DNA of 64,000 bases from an uncultured Oscillospiraceae bacterium (lineage in GTDB: Bacteria; Bacillota; Clostridia; Oscillospirales; Oscillospiraceae): NCBI GenBank assembly GCA_902478785.1, contig CABSMJ010000007.1, forward strand, positions 52,340 to 116,339, read 5' to 3'. The notes below the pieces were generated by a model, which saw nothing but the letters and a program-made list of their open reading frames with translations, did not search any database and was not told the DNA's origin. The position numbers and the translations under genes were made by a program. Shown in pieces: positions 41,963 through 52,101 of this stretch. Each line of letters opens with the position of its first letter. The stretch's first letter is position 1.

Positions 41963-42813
41963 AGGAACTGTATGGAACATCTTTGACCCGGCGTCTGCTG
42001 TGGGCCCTGGGTCTGGGCCTGGGGGCCGTGGTGCTGGTGCCGCTTTTGATGGTGTGGATCAACACGCTGACGGGGCTGACGGAGACGGCTCCGGCGCCTC
42101 TGACGGTAAGTTTGCGGATGTTGGAGACCACCGGCTGGCCCTGGCAGAGGCTGCTGGCGGCGGAGCTGGGGGCGGCCTTTGCCTTCGGCGCCTCCGTGGG
42201 ATTGGCGGTGCCGCCCATGGAGGGCAGCGGCCGTGGTGTGGCCGTGCGGACGGCGGTGCACCTGCTTCTCTCCTCGGGGCTCTTTGCCCTGCTGTGCGCC
42301 GCTTGCGGTCTGATGCCCGCCGTGTGGCAGGGATGGCTGGTGGTGCTGGGGCTGTACTGGTTCGCCTACGCCGTGGTGTGGCTGCTGCGGTATCTGCGGT
42401 GGCGCGCGGAGCTCCAGAGCATCCGCCGGGAGCTGGGCCTCATGCCGGAAAAGAAAGACGGTCCGGCCCTGGGCAGGCTCGGGCCCTATGTGCTGCTGGC
42501 CGCCGGGGTGGAGCTGGCGGGACCGCCGGTGCTGCGGCTTTTGGAGCGGGGTGCCGACGTGCCCGTGCTGACGGGCCTCATCTATCCCTTTTTGATGCTG
42601 CCCTTTTTCTGCCTGTGCAGCGGCTGGGCCGCCGGGCGGCGGCTGGGAGCGCCTCTGGCCCTGGGCTATGGGGCCTTGTGCGCCCTTTTGACAGTGCCGA
42701 ACGTGTTTTTGCTCTATAACTATACTGCTCTCTTTCAGGCGGGAGTAGCCGCCGCCTTTGCCCTGGCGGGCGTGCTGGCGGGGCTTTTGACTCGGCGGAA
42801 GGGGAGAAAGTGA
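41959..42813 (+). CDS. Membrane partner of the LytTR regulator (DUF3021-like, enlarged)
   Basis: A 284-residue protein with about eight hydrophobic helices. The first 140 residues, four helices and a cytoplasmic charged loop, resemble DUF3021 proteins that accompany LytTR regulators. The second half (YVLLAAGVELAGPPVLRLLE onward) adds four more helices, so the protein is about twice the usual DUF3021 size. It starts inside the stop of the regulator gene with AAGGAGGTG upstream. No lytic or transport motif is visible. Confidence 0.75.
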   Translation: MKELYGTSLTRRLLWALGLGLGAVVLVPLLMVWINTLTGLTETAPAPLTVSLRMLETTGWPWQRLLAAELGAAFAFGASVGLAVPPMEGSGRGVAVRTAVHLLLSSGLFALLCAACGLMPAVWQGWLVVLGLYWFAYAVVWLLRYLRWRAELQSIRRELGLMPEKKDGPALGRLGPYVLLAAGVELAGPPVLRLLERGADVPVLTGLIYPFLMLPFFCLCSGWAAGRRLGAPLALGYGALCALLTVPNVFLLYNYTALFQAGVAAAFALAGVLAGLLTRRKGRK

Positions 42814-42914
42814 GATGCCGGGGGATTGGCCTCCGGTAAAATGGGAAAAGGGAAAAAGGAACCAAGACGCCTCCTGCTTCGTCTAAAGGGCAAACAAAAC
42901 AAGGAGGCGGTCCT

Positions 42915-43826
42915 ATGAAAAAGCGGTTCCTAGGGGCCCTGACGGCCCTGTTTGTGTGTCTGGCCATCCTTTCGGCCTGCGGGCAAAATCCGTCCACAGG
43001 TAGTTCCGTGAGCACCGGCGGCGGAGAGGCGGACCCCTCCGGCGGCGGTGCGGTGCTGCTGACCTGCCGCATCATCTCCGGCGCCGGGGAGGGGGAGCTG
43101 CTGCTGGCGGAGCAGGGCCAGGGCCTGTATGGCGGCACCGGCGTCTATACCCTTTCCGTGGGGCAGATCCCGGTGCTCCTGGACGGTGCCTCCGCCTCGG
43201 CGGAGGATTTGGAGAACGGGATGCTGGTGGAGATCAACTGCTCCGGCATGGTGGAGGAGACCTTCCCCGCCCGGCTGGGTGGTGTGACGGCCCTGTCCGC
43301 CGCCTCCGGTGCCGACGGCGGCTTTGACAACCTGTGCACCCTGTATTTGCAGGTATTGGAGGACCTGTGGAAGGTGGATGACGGCCTGAACCAGGGTATC
43401 ACGGAGCTGGGGGTGGACCTGTCCCAGACCCGCCTGACGGTCAGTGAGCGCTCGGCGGTGGCATGGGCCTTTGGCCAGGCCCATGGCCTTGCGCCTGTGG
43501 AGGGCACCTATGAGGAGCTGGCGGAGCAGGGATACCTGGACCCCATTCCCGCCAGCGCTCCGGCTACGGGGAGCGGGGAGGAACCCGCCCTTTACCAGTG
43601 GGAGGACGGGTGCCTCTTCTCCATTGTGGAGAACCAGGAGGACCCGGTGGTGTTCAGTCTGCCCAATATGGGCCCTGGCGACGAGGCCCCGGCGTATAAC
43701 GGTGTCCGCTTTGATGCGCAGAAGTGGTGCTCGCCTCTGGGAGCCTACTATTTTTCCGACTGCACGGCTGTCAGCGTGGACGGCCGCTGGAACACCTATA
43801 CCGTGGGGGCGGAGGCCATCTCCTGA
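42915..43826 (+). CDS. Unknown lipoprotein
   Basis: A 303-residue protein with a lipoprotein signal (lipobox ILSAC, Cys 22) followed by a Gly/Ser-rich linker. The body has no family I recognise. Residues 45-125 look like an OB-type or DUF3221-like beta domain with LLAEQGQGLYGGTGVYTLSV and ENGMLVEINCSGMVEETFP; residues 130-200 are helical. AAGGAGG precedes the ATG. It lies 100 bases after the LytTR pair and could be its target, but the spacing suggests its own promoter. Confidence 0.8.
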   Translation: MKKRFLGALTALFVCLAILSACGQNPSTGSSVSTGGGEADPSGGGAVLLTCRIISGAGEGELLLAEQGQGLYGGTGVYTLSVGQIPVLLDGASASAEDLENGMLVEINCSGMVEETFPARLGGVTALSAASGADGGFDNLCTLYLQVLEDLWKVDDGLNQGITELGVDLSQTRLTVSERSAVAWAFGQAHGLAPVEGTYEELAEQGYLDPIPASAPATGSGEEPALYQWEDGCLFSIVENQEDPVVFSLPNMGPGDEAPAYNGVRFDAQKWCSPLGAYYFSDCTAVSVDGRWNTYTVGAEAIS

Positions 43827-43831
43827 GAGGA

Positions 43832-43867
43832 AACAGCCGGGCGGCACTTGCCGTCCGGCTGTTTTTT
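43832..43867 (+). terminator. Terminator after the lipoprotein gene
   Basis: 14-bp stem with one G-U pair (43832-43845 and 43850-43863) and TTTTTTG. Confidence 0.92.
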
Positions 43868-43971
43868 GCCAGATGGAGAGGGTAAGCAGAATAGGCCTGA
43901 CAGGAAAGGCAAAAAGAGGGGAGAAAAGGGGCAAAAATCCACTTTTCCGGGGGTGGAAATGGCCTTTGCTC

Positions 43972-44000
43972 TTGTAAAACAGGGAAAAGGGCGGTATAAT
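43972..44000 (+). promoter_or_regulatory. Promoter of asnS
   Basis: TTGTAA and TATAAT with a 17-base spacer, 56 bases before the ATG. Confidence 0.7.
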
Positions 44001-44055
44001 ACTTCTAATTGATGCTTTCTTCGCGCCAAAACAAGAAATAATAGGTGATTGCAAC

Positions 44056-45450
<1,395 letters not shown>

Positions 45451-45890
45451 TAGGAAATATCGGGTCCCGACGACCGCTCCCGTATGTGGGGCAGGACGTC
45501 GGGACCCATCTTTTGATGGGGCGGCGTCGTGCGCCGTCAAGCGTTTTGGGCCCATGGCCCAAAACCTTGGCCCGGGGCCATTCACTTGCCCCGGGCAAGT
45601 ATGAAATCGGGGTCCCCGGCGGGGCTTGCCCCGTTGGGGCCTGCCCCATCCCCGCACGGTGGGTAACGCCGACTTCTAATAGGAAACATCGGGTCCCGAT
45701 GACCGCTCTCGTATGTGGGGCAGGACGTCGGGACCCATCTTTTGATGGGGCGGCGCTGTGCGCCGTCAAGTGGTTTGGGCCCATGGCAAAACCTTGGCCC
45801 GGGGCCATTCACTTGCCCCGGGCAAGGGTGAGATCGAGGTCCCCGGCGGGGCGTGCCCCGCTGGGGCCTGCCCCATCCCCGCACGGTGGG

Positions 45891-45932
45891 CAACGCCGAC
45901 TTCTAAAAATACAACGCCGACTTCTAAAAATA
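45891..45932 (+). repeat. 21-bp direct repeat at the end of the duplication
   Basis: The sequence CAACGCCGACTTCTAAAAAT plus A occurs at 45891-45911 and again at 45912-45932. It contains the asnS stop region once more, so a second, shorter slippage event took place at the same spot. Confidence 0.9.
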
Positions 45933-45974
45933 AAAAAGGCCCCGGTATCCTCTGAGGATACCGGGGCCTTTTTT
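45932..45974 (+). terminator. Displaced asnS terminator
   Basis: 17-bp or longer stem (from 45934-45950 to 45956-45972) with a TCTGA loop and T-tract. It presumably followed the asnS stop directly before the duplication. Confidence 0.93.
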
Positions 45975-46237
45975 GGTCTCTTGACCGGAAAGAAAGGCGG
46001 TGTGCCGGCCTGGCCTCGTTTTGCTGAGATGCCCTTATCGATGGAGAAAGCGGGGCAAATCGAGGCCAAAATCTCTGGTCAATGTAAACAGACAAGACAA
46101 GCAGAGAGCAGACAACACTGAAAATTTGAAAAAAATTTTCTTTAGAAATTTAGGATGATTGTTTCTTGTGAAGAAATAAAAGCGGGTACTTCTTTCGTTA
46201 CAGGCGCCATTTTTGCCTTTGTGCAAACTAAACAATA

Positions 46238-46266
46238 TTGACATGCGGTTTTGAAAAATATATAAT
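46238..46266 (+). promoter_or_regulatory. Promoter of brnQ
   Basis: Perfect TTGACA and TATAAT with a 17-base spacer. The 250 bases between the asnS terminator and this promoter hold no gene I can support. The 110-base leader after it is A-rich and without obvious structure. Confidence 0.88.
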
Positions 46267-46386
46267 AAAAATACACAAAACAAGCTGAAACGCAAACAAA
46301 ACCCCTGCAAATAGTTCAGAAAACCAGGCCATTTTTCTGCAAAAGGAGCAGGAAAGGTCAAAATTTTAGACAGGAGGGCTCACGGC

Positions 46387-47715
46387 ATGAAAGGAAAGAC
46401 GAAGGATATTTTCATCATCGGATTTGCGCTGTTTTCCATGTTTTTTGGCGCGGGCAACGTGATCTTCCCCCCGCACCTGGGCATGCAGTCGGGGGCGCAA
46501 TGGCTGATGGGCTTCGCCTGTTATTACCTTGCCGACATTGGACTTGCCCTGGTGGCGCTGTTTGCGATGCTCAAGTGCGGCAGCACTGAGGGCATCACCC
46601 GCCGTGTGGGGCGGATTCCCTCCGCCGTTTTGATGACCGCCATCGTGCTGTGCATTGGCCCTATGCTGGCCATTCCCCGCACTGGCGCCACCACCTTTGA
46701 GCTGTCCATCCAGCCTCTGTTCAGCGGCGTCAGCCCAGTGGTGTTCTCCATCATCTTCTTCGCGCTGATTCTGGCGCTGTGCATCCGCGAGTCCGCCGTG
46801 GTGGACATCGTGGGAAAGTTCCTGACACCTGCTCTGTTCTTGGGACTGCTGCTCCTCATTGTGGTGGGCGTGTTCCAGCCTCTGGGTCCCATCGCGGCGG
46901 AGGCGAAGATCGCTGACGTGCCCGCCAGCGGCATCCTCAATGGCTATCAGACCATGGACGTGCTGGCCACGCTGGTCTTTGGCTTCATCATCCTCAAGAG
47001 CGCCGAGAGCAAGGGCTATCGCGACACCAAGGACAGCTACACGGTGGTGGCCGGTGCTGGTATCGTGGCTGCTGTGGGTCTGCTGGTGGTCTATCTGGGG
47101 CTGACCTATCTGGGCGCCACTGCCTCTTCTCTCTTTGATGCGGGGATCGATCGCTCCGCCCTGGTCCTCGCCATTGTGGAGGGCCTGCTGGGTCGGGCTG
47201 GTCTGGTGATCTTCGGCATCGTGGTAGGCCTGGCCTGCGTGACCACTGCGGTGGGCCTTACCAGCGCCGCTGCCTCCTATTTCGTCAAGCTCTTCAAGGG
47301 CCGTATCAGCTATCAGGTACTGGTCATCTTCATCTGCGTGTGCAGCGCGGTGCTGTCCAACTTCGGCCTGGATCAGATCGTGTCCATCGCCTCCCCCATC
47401 CTCAGCATTGTCTATCCTCCCACCCTGGTGCTGATTATCCTGGCCTACTTCGGCCGCCGGATCCGCAACAACAACGTCTACCGTATGGCTGCTCTGGGCG
47501 CGCTGCTGTTCAGCATCCTGGAGACTCTGGGCCAGTACGGTGTGTCCATTCCTCTGGTGAAGAGCCTGCCTCTGGCGGCCCTGGGCTTTGGCTGGGTGGT
47601 GCCCGCCCTGGTGTTCGGCCTGCTGGGTGCCCTGCTGCGTACCCCGGGAAGCTATGTGAACCATGAGGACGCCGAAAATTTAGAGGGAAAGTTTGACGTG
47701 GATATGGTCCTCTAA
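46387..47715 (+). CDS. brnQ: Branched-chain amino acid:cation symporter
   Basis: A 442-residue carrier with 12 membrane segments of the LIVCS family, taking up Leu, Ile and Val with Na+ or H+. FALFSMFFGAGNVIFPPHLG at the N-terminus, TRTGATTFE-like IPRTGATTFELS and GYQTMDVLATLVFG are family hallmarks. GACAGGAGG precedes the ATG. It is monogenic with its own strong promoter. Together with ilvE and the VorB-type oxidoreductase it supplies a route for fermenting branched-chain amino acids. Confidence 0.96.
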   Translation: MKGKTKDIFIIGFALFSMFFGAGNVIFPPHLGMQSGAQWLMGFACYYLADIGLALVALFAMLKCGSTEGITRRVGRIPSAVLMTAIVLCIGPMLAIPRTGATTFELSIQPLFSGVSPVVFSIIFFALILALCIRESAVVDIVGKFLTPALFLGLLLLIVVGVFQPLGPIAAEAKIADVPASGILNGYQTMDVLATLVFGFIILKSAESKGYRDTKDSYTVVAGAGIVAAVGLLVVYLGLTYLGATASSLFDAGIDRSALVLAIVEGLLGRAGLVIFGIVVGLACVTTAVGLTSAAASYFVKLFKGRISYQVLVIFICVCSAVLSNFGLDQIVSIASPILSIVYPPTLVLIILAYFGRRIRNNNVYRMAALGALLFSILETLGQYGVSIPLVKSLPLAALGFGWVVPALVFGLLGALLRTPGSYVNHEDAENLEGKFDVDMVL

Positions 47716-47735
47716 ATATCATTTGAGTTGGGATT

Positions 47736-47775
47736 CCCTGCGCTCTCGCGGCGGGGAGCGCAGGGTTTCTTTTCT
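47736..47775 (+). terminator. Terminator after brnQ
   Basis: 10-bp stem (47736-47745 and 47756-47765), then TTTCTTTTCTT. Confidence 0.88.
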
Positions 47776-47809
47776 TCCTTCTGTTCCGATTCTCCCCCTT
47801 TAGGCAGAC

Positions 47810-47839
47810 AAAAGCCCGCACCGAAAGGTGCGGGCTTTT
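47810..47839. terminator. Second, bidirectional terminator
   Basis: Perfect 13-bp stem with GAAA loop (47810-47822 and 47827-47839). It lies 48 bases beyond the minus-strand alcohol dehydrogenase gene and serves both strands. Confidence 0.85.
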
Positions 47840-47887
47840 GTCCGTGTAAAAACGGAACGCTCCGTCTCTGACAGGGGGGAAGTTTTT

Positions 47888-49066
47888 TTAACGGCAGCAC
47901 AGACGGCAGATCTCCGCCATGTCGTCGGGCTGGATCTTGACGAAGTTGCCGAAGGGGAAGCCATTGGGTTTCTGGGCCCGGTGGGCCACCATGTCGGGGA
48001 TATCCTCGGCCTTGGCGCCGATCTCGGCGAAAGTGACGGGCATGCCCAGGGAGCGGAAGAACTCCCGCAGGCGCCGGATGCCCTCCAGAGCGGTGGCCTC
48101 CGGGTTGGCGAAGTTCATCTCACAGCCGAAGACCCGAACGGAAAACTGGGCAAAGCGGGAGGTGTCGTTGCGATAGACATACTCCATCCAGGCGGGGGTC
48201 ACCACTGCCAGGCCCGCGCCGTGGGCGCAGTCGTAGAAGGAGGAGAGCTCATGCTCGATCTGGTGGCTGGCCCAGTCCTGGACCCGGCCCACGCCGCAGG
48301 AGTTGTTGTGGGCCAGCATGCCCGCCCACATGAGATCGGCCCGGGCGGCGTAGTCATCAGGGTCGGCGATGGCCCGGGGAGCGGCCTCGATGATGGTCCG
48401 CAGCAGCGCCTCGCACAGCCGGTCGGTGAGGGAGACGTCGGTGGTGTTGGTGAAATAGCGCTCGCAAATGTGGCTCATCATGTCCACCGCGCCGCTGGCG
48501 GTCTGATAGGCGGGGAGGGTGCAGGTGTACTTGGGGTTGAGAATGGCGAACTTAGGCCGGATCAGGTCCAGGTTGATGGCCCACTTGAGCATCCCCTCAT
48601 CCTTGGTGATAACGCAGCTGTTGGAGCCCTCGCTGCCGGCAGCGGCGATGGTCAGCACCGAAGCCACAGGCAGCGTGACGGTAGGCTGGGCCTTGAGGCA
48701 GAAGAAGTCCCAGAAATCCCCCTGGTAGGGCACGCCCACACCGATGGCCTTGGCAGTGTCGATGGCGCTGCCGCCGCCGATGGCCAGCAGAAAATCCAGG
48801 TTTTCCCGGCGGCACAGCTCGATGCCCTCGTAGACCTTGCTGCTGCGGGGGTTGGGCTGCACGCCGGAGAGCTCCACATAGGGGATGCCCGCCTTGTCCA
48901 AAGAGGCTGCGATGGCGTCAAAGGCCCCGTTGCGATGGACAGAGCCGCTGCCGGTGACGATGAGCACCCGGCTGCCGCCGAAGCGGCGCACCAGCTCACC
49001 GGCCCGGGTCTCCTGACCGTCGCCGAAGGCAAAGTAAGTAGGGGAGTAGAAATCAAAATTGTCCAT
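47888..49066 (-). CDS. Iron-containing alcohol dehydrogenase (BdhA/YqhD-like)
   Basis: A 392-residue group III dehydrogenase. The nucleotide loop AIGGGSAIDTAKAI, and metal ligands in VDMMSHICERYF (Asp/His), WASHQIEHELS and DCAHGAGLAVV, match butanol dehydrogenase and YqhD types that reduce aldehydes with NAD(P)H. AAAGGAGATATG precedes the ATG. It is downstream of the 2-hydroxyacid dehydrogenase gene but has its own promoter overlapping that gene's stop codon. Confidence 0.95.
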   Translation of the reverse strand: MDNFDFYSPTYFAFGDGQETRAGELVRRFGGSRVLIVTGSGSVHRNGAFDAIAASLDKAGIPYVELSGVQPNPRSSKVYEGIELCRRENLDFLLAIGGGSAIDTAKAIGVGVPYQGDFWDFFCLKAQPTVTLPVASVLTIAAAGSEGSNSCVITKDEGMLKWAINLDLIRPKFAILNPKYTCTLPAYQTASGAVDMMSHICERYFTNTTDVSLTDRLCEALLRTIIEAAPRAIADPDDYAARADLMWAGMLAHNNSCGVGRVQDWASHQIEHELSSFYDCAHGAGLAVVTPAWMEYVYRNDTSRFAQFSVRVFGCEMNFANPEATALEGIRRLREFFRSLGMPVTFAEIGAKAEDIPDMVAHRAQKPNGFPFGNFVKIQPDDMAEICRLCCR

Positions 49067-49140
49067 ACCGCATATCTCCTTTGTGTGGATTAAAAGGCGG
49101 AGATGAGAGGTCCGCCCTGCAGAGGGATCAAGATATCTAC

Positions 49141-49169
49141 ATTATATAGATAAGAGCACTGGGAATCAA
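49141..49169 (-). promoter_or_regulatory. Promoter of the alcohol dehydrogenase
   Basis: Minus-strand TTGATT (49169-49164) and TATAAT (49146-49141), 17-base spacer. The -35 covers the stop codon of the preceding gene. Confidence 0.65.
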
Positions 49170-50143
49170 TACCCCCGCCGACGGTCCACCAGGTGTTCCA
49201 GAGGCCGGCCAGCGGCGTAGTTGAGAAGGTCCTGACAGAACAGCTCCACGTTGCGGTTGCAGGTGTAGCCCAGGGTCATATTGCCGGAGACGTGGGGGGT
49301 CAGGATCAGGTTCTTCGTCTCCCACAGGGGGTGGTCCTGAGGCAGGGGCTCCGGCACCATCACATCCAGGGCCGCGCCGGCGATCTTCTCCGCGTTCAGG
49401 GCCTCCATCAGGGCGTCCTGATCCACGGCAGGGCCCCGGCCCACGTTGATGACGATGGCGTCGGAGGGCAACAGGGCGATACGCTCCCAGCTGAGGATGC
49501 CCTGGGTCTCGGCGGTGTCCGGCAGGGCCATCACCAAAATCTTGGTCTGGGGCAGCACCTTGTCCAGCTCCGAGATGGGCAGCAGCTGGTCAAAGAGCTC
49601 CGGCTGGTGGGCTTTTCCGCTGCGGCTCAGACCGATGACGCGGCCGATGTTCATGCCGCGCATCCGCTCGGCCACCTGGGTGCCGATGTCACCGGTGCCC
49701 AGAATGGTCACCTCGTTGTCCCGGATGGAGCGGATGGGCAGCTGATTGGACCAGCCGCGGCGGCGGACGATCTCGCCGTACTCCGGCATCCGGCGCAGCA
49801 GCATCAGTGTCACCATGATGACGTGCTCGGCGATGGTCACGCCGTAGACGTTGCAGTTGCTCAAAAGGCAGTCGGGATTGGCAAAGAAGCTCTCGTCCTT
49901 GCAGTAGGGGTCCACTCCGGCAAAGGAGCAGCAGTACCACTTCAGCTTCGGCCCCGCAGCCCGCAGTAGCTCGGGGGAGTGGGCGTAGAGCACCTCACAG
50001 TCGGCCACATAGGCCTTGGCCTCCTCCAGCTCCTCAGGGGAGAAGAAGCGGACGGAGAAGCCTGTCTGCTCCGCGGCCTGCTCAATGGCCTGGCGGTGGG
50101 CGTCGGTGAGGAATTCCAGATATACACAGATGTTACGACTCAT
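49166..50143 (-). CDS. D-2-hydroxyacid dehydrogenase
   Basis: A 325-residue NAD-dependent dehydrogenase. The dinucleotide loop TILGTGDIGTQVAERM, catalytic Arg in INVGRGPAVD, Glu in VPEPLPQDHPLW and His in TPHVSG are all present. It reduces 2-ketoacids or oxidises D-2-hydroxyacids; the substrate is not deducible. ATG at 50143 has GGAGG nine bases upstream and lies 11 bases inside the end of the FAD-protein gene, so the two are coupled. Confidence 0.93.
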   Translation of the reverse strand: MSRNICVYLEFLTDAHRQAIEQAAEQTGFSVRFFSPEELEEAKAYVADCEVLYAHSPELLRAAGPKLKWYCCSFAGVDPYCKDESFFANPDCLLSNCNVYGVTIAEHVIMVTLMLLRRMPEYGEIVRRRGWSNQLPIRSIRDNEVTILGTGDIGTQVAERMRGMNIGRVIGLSRSGKAHQPELFDQLLPISELDKVLPQTKILVMALPDTAETQGILSWERIALLPSDAIVINVGRGPAVDQDALMEALNAEKIAGAALDVMVPEPLPQDHPLWETKNLILTPHVSGNMTLGYTCNRNVELFCQDLLNYAAGRPLEHLVDRRRGY

Positions 50144-51740
50144 GATGATTGACCTCCTGTTGAATAAATGCACAGATGTGTTCCGCCGCCCGCATGCCGT
50201 CGGCGGCGGCGGAGAGAATGCCGCCGGCCCAGCCGGCGCCCTCTCCGCAGGGATACAGCCCCCGGATGGGGGCCTGGTACGTCTCGTCCCGGGGAATGCG
50301 CACCGGGGAGGAGCTGCGGCTCTCCACCGCCGTCAGCACGGCGTCCGGGTCGTCGTAGCCCCGCAGCTTCCGGCCCAGCACCGGCAGGGCCTCCCGCAGT
50401 GTCTCGGTCACAAAGGGCGGCAGACACTGCCGCAGGTCACACCAGGTGACGCCGGGACGGTAGGAGGGGGTTACAGCGCCGCTGCCTGTGGAGGGCACAC
50501 CGGCGAGGAAATCCCCCACCCGCTGGGCCGGGGCGCGGTAGTCCCCGCCGCCTAAGGCAAAAGCCGCTGCCTCCAGCCGCCGCTGGAAGGCCACGCCTGC
50601 CAGGGGATCGGTTTGGCCGCCGAAGTCCTCCGGCGTCACGTTCACCAGCAGCGCGCCGTTGATGTTCTCTTTGTCCCGGGCAAATTCGCTCATGCCGTTG
50701 GTGACCACGCCCTGGGCCTCCGAGGCGGCGGCCACCACCTCTCCGCCGGGACAGACGCAGAAGGAGAAGGCGGAGCGACCGCTGGGCAGGTGGCAGGAGA
50801 GCTTGTAGGACGCAGCGGGCAGGCCCGGGTGCCCGGCGTAGCGCTTGTACTGGGCCGCGTCCACGGCGGACTGGCGGTGCTCAATGCGCACGCCCACGGC
50901 AAAGGGCTTGGCCTCCAAAGGCACGCCCCGGCGGTGGAGCATGGCGAAGGTGTCCCGAGCGGAGTGCCCCGGGCAGAGCACCAGCTGCCGGCAAGGCAGC
51001 CGCACCTCCCCCTCCGGCCCCTGGGCGAGGATGGCGGTGAGGGCGCCGTCTTGGATCTCCAAGTCAGTCAGACAGGTCTCAAAGCGGATGTCCGCCCCCA
51101 GCTCCAGCAGGCGCCGGCGCAGCCCCTTGAGGGCGATGTGGAGGTAGTCGGTGCCCACGTGGGGCTTGGCGTCGATGAGAATGTCCTCCGGGGCGCCGCA
51201 GGCCACCAGCTGCTCCAATATAAAACGGTGGCGCAGGTCCTTGGTGCCGGTGTTGAGCTTGCCGTCGGAAAAGGCGCCGGCGCCGCCCTCGCCGAACTGG
51301 ACATTGGAGGTCAGATCCAACTGCCCCGTGCGCCAAAAGCGCTCCACGTCCTCCTTTCGCTGTTCCACGCACCGGCCCCGCTCCAGCAGGATGGGCCGCA
51401 GGCCCGCCTGAGCCAGCACCAGGGCGGCGAAGAGCCCACCGGGCCCGGCACCCACCACCACCGGCGGCACCGCCGGAGCAGGCAGAGGCTGGGGCGGCGT
51501 CCAGACCCGGGGCGTGTAGACGCTGACATGGGCCGGAGCGCGGCGGAGGACGGCTGCCTCGCTGCGGACCTCCGCCAGGGCGGAGCAGACGAAAAAGACC
51601 CCCTCCCGGGCGTCAATGGACCGGCGCAGCAGCCGGCAGGACACCAGCTCACTTTCCGGGATGCGCAGAATTCGGGCCACCCGGCGGGAGAGCTGGGCCT
51701 CCCGGCCGGGCTCCAGCCGAATCCCTTCGATTTTCAGCAA
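50133..51740 (-). CDS. COG2509-type FAD-dependent oxidoreductase
   Basis: A 535-residue flavoprotein. Residues 1-80 form a small alpha/beta domain (LSRRVARILRIPESELVS). Then comes VVVGAGPGGLFAALVLAQAG (FAD loop), the strongly conserved TSNVQFGEGGAGAFSDGKLN and KPHVGTDYL, CPGHSARDTF, and a C-terminal GLYPCGEGAGWAGGILSAAADG. The family is widespread in anaerobes and annotated only as uncharacterised dehydrogenase. The start is TTG at 51740, where homology begins; the ribosome site AGGAGAAAGG is rather distant. Confidence 0.92.
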   Translation of the reverse strand: MLKIEGIRLEPGREAQLSRRVARILRIPESELVSCRLLRRSIDAREGVFFVCSALAEVRSEAAVLRRAPAHVSVYTPRVWTPPQPLPAPAVPPVVVGAGPGGLFAALVLAQAGLRPILLERGRCVEQRKEDVERFWRTGQLDLTSNVQFGEGGAGAFSDGKLNTGTKDLRHRFILEQLVACGAPEDILIDAKPHVGTDYLHIALKGLRRRLLELGADIRFETCLTDLEIQDGALTAILAQGPEGEVRLPCRQLVLCPGHSARDTFAMLHRRGVPLEAKPFAVGVRIEHRQSAVDAAQYKRYAGHPGLPAASYKLSCHLPSGRSAFSFCVCPGGEVVAAASEAQGVVTNGMSEFARDKENINGALLVNVTPEDFGGQTDPLAGVAFQRRLEAAAFALGGGDYRAPAQRVGDFLAGVPSTGSGAVTPSYRPGVTWCDLRQCLPPFVTETLREALPVLGRKLRGYDDPDAVLTAVESRSSSPVRIPRDETYQAPIRGLYPCGEGAGWAGGILSAAADGMRAAEHICAFIQQEVNHHES

Positions 51741-52101
51741 TGCAGACCACGCCTTTCTCCTGGGGCCCCGCCGGGGCGGAGGCCGGTCAGATACAAATTT
51801 CTATCAGTATAGCATACTTTTCCCCGCTTTGTCTGCTCCCGAAGGGGGCGGATTGTGAGAAAAAAGCGGGGTGGAAATAGGGATTTTTTGACGCCAATGA
51901 GAAAAAGATCGCAAAGAAGAAAAAATGTCGCATTTCGTTTACAGAAAAGTCATAAACTTTTGGGGAGCTTTAAGGTTGTTTTAAAAAAGACGCCGTATAC
52001 TGCAGTCAAAGGTTCGGGAGAGAGCGAAGCGCGATGCGAAAAGGCAGCGCCCCTTTCCCAACACTTTCCGGTGAAAAACGAGTACGCAAGGAGGACTCGA
52101 T
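51741..52101. other. Spacer between the FAD protein and htrA
   Basis: A minus-strand -10 TATACT (51811-51806) probably serves the FAD gene. On the plus strand TATACT (51996-52001) is the best -10 for htrA; its -35 (TTGTTT, spacing 14) is poor, so an activator may be needed. No gene or RNA fold was found in the remaining A-rich sequence. Confidence 0.45.
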
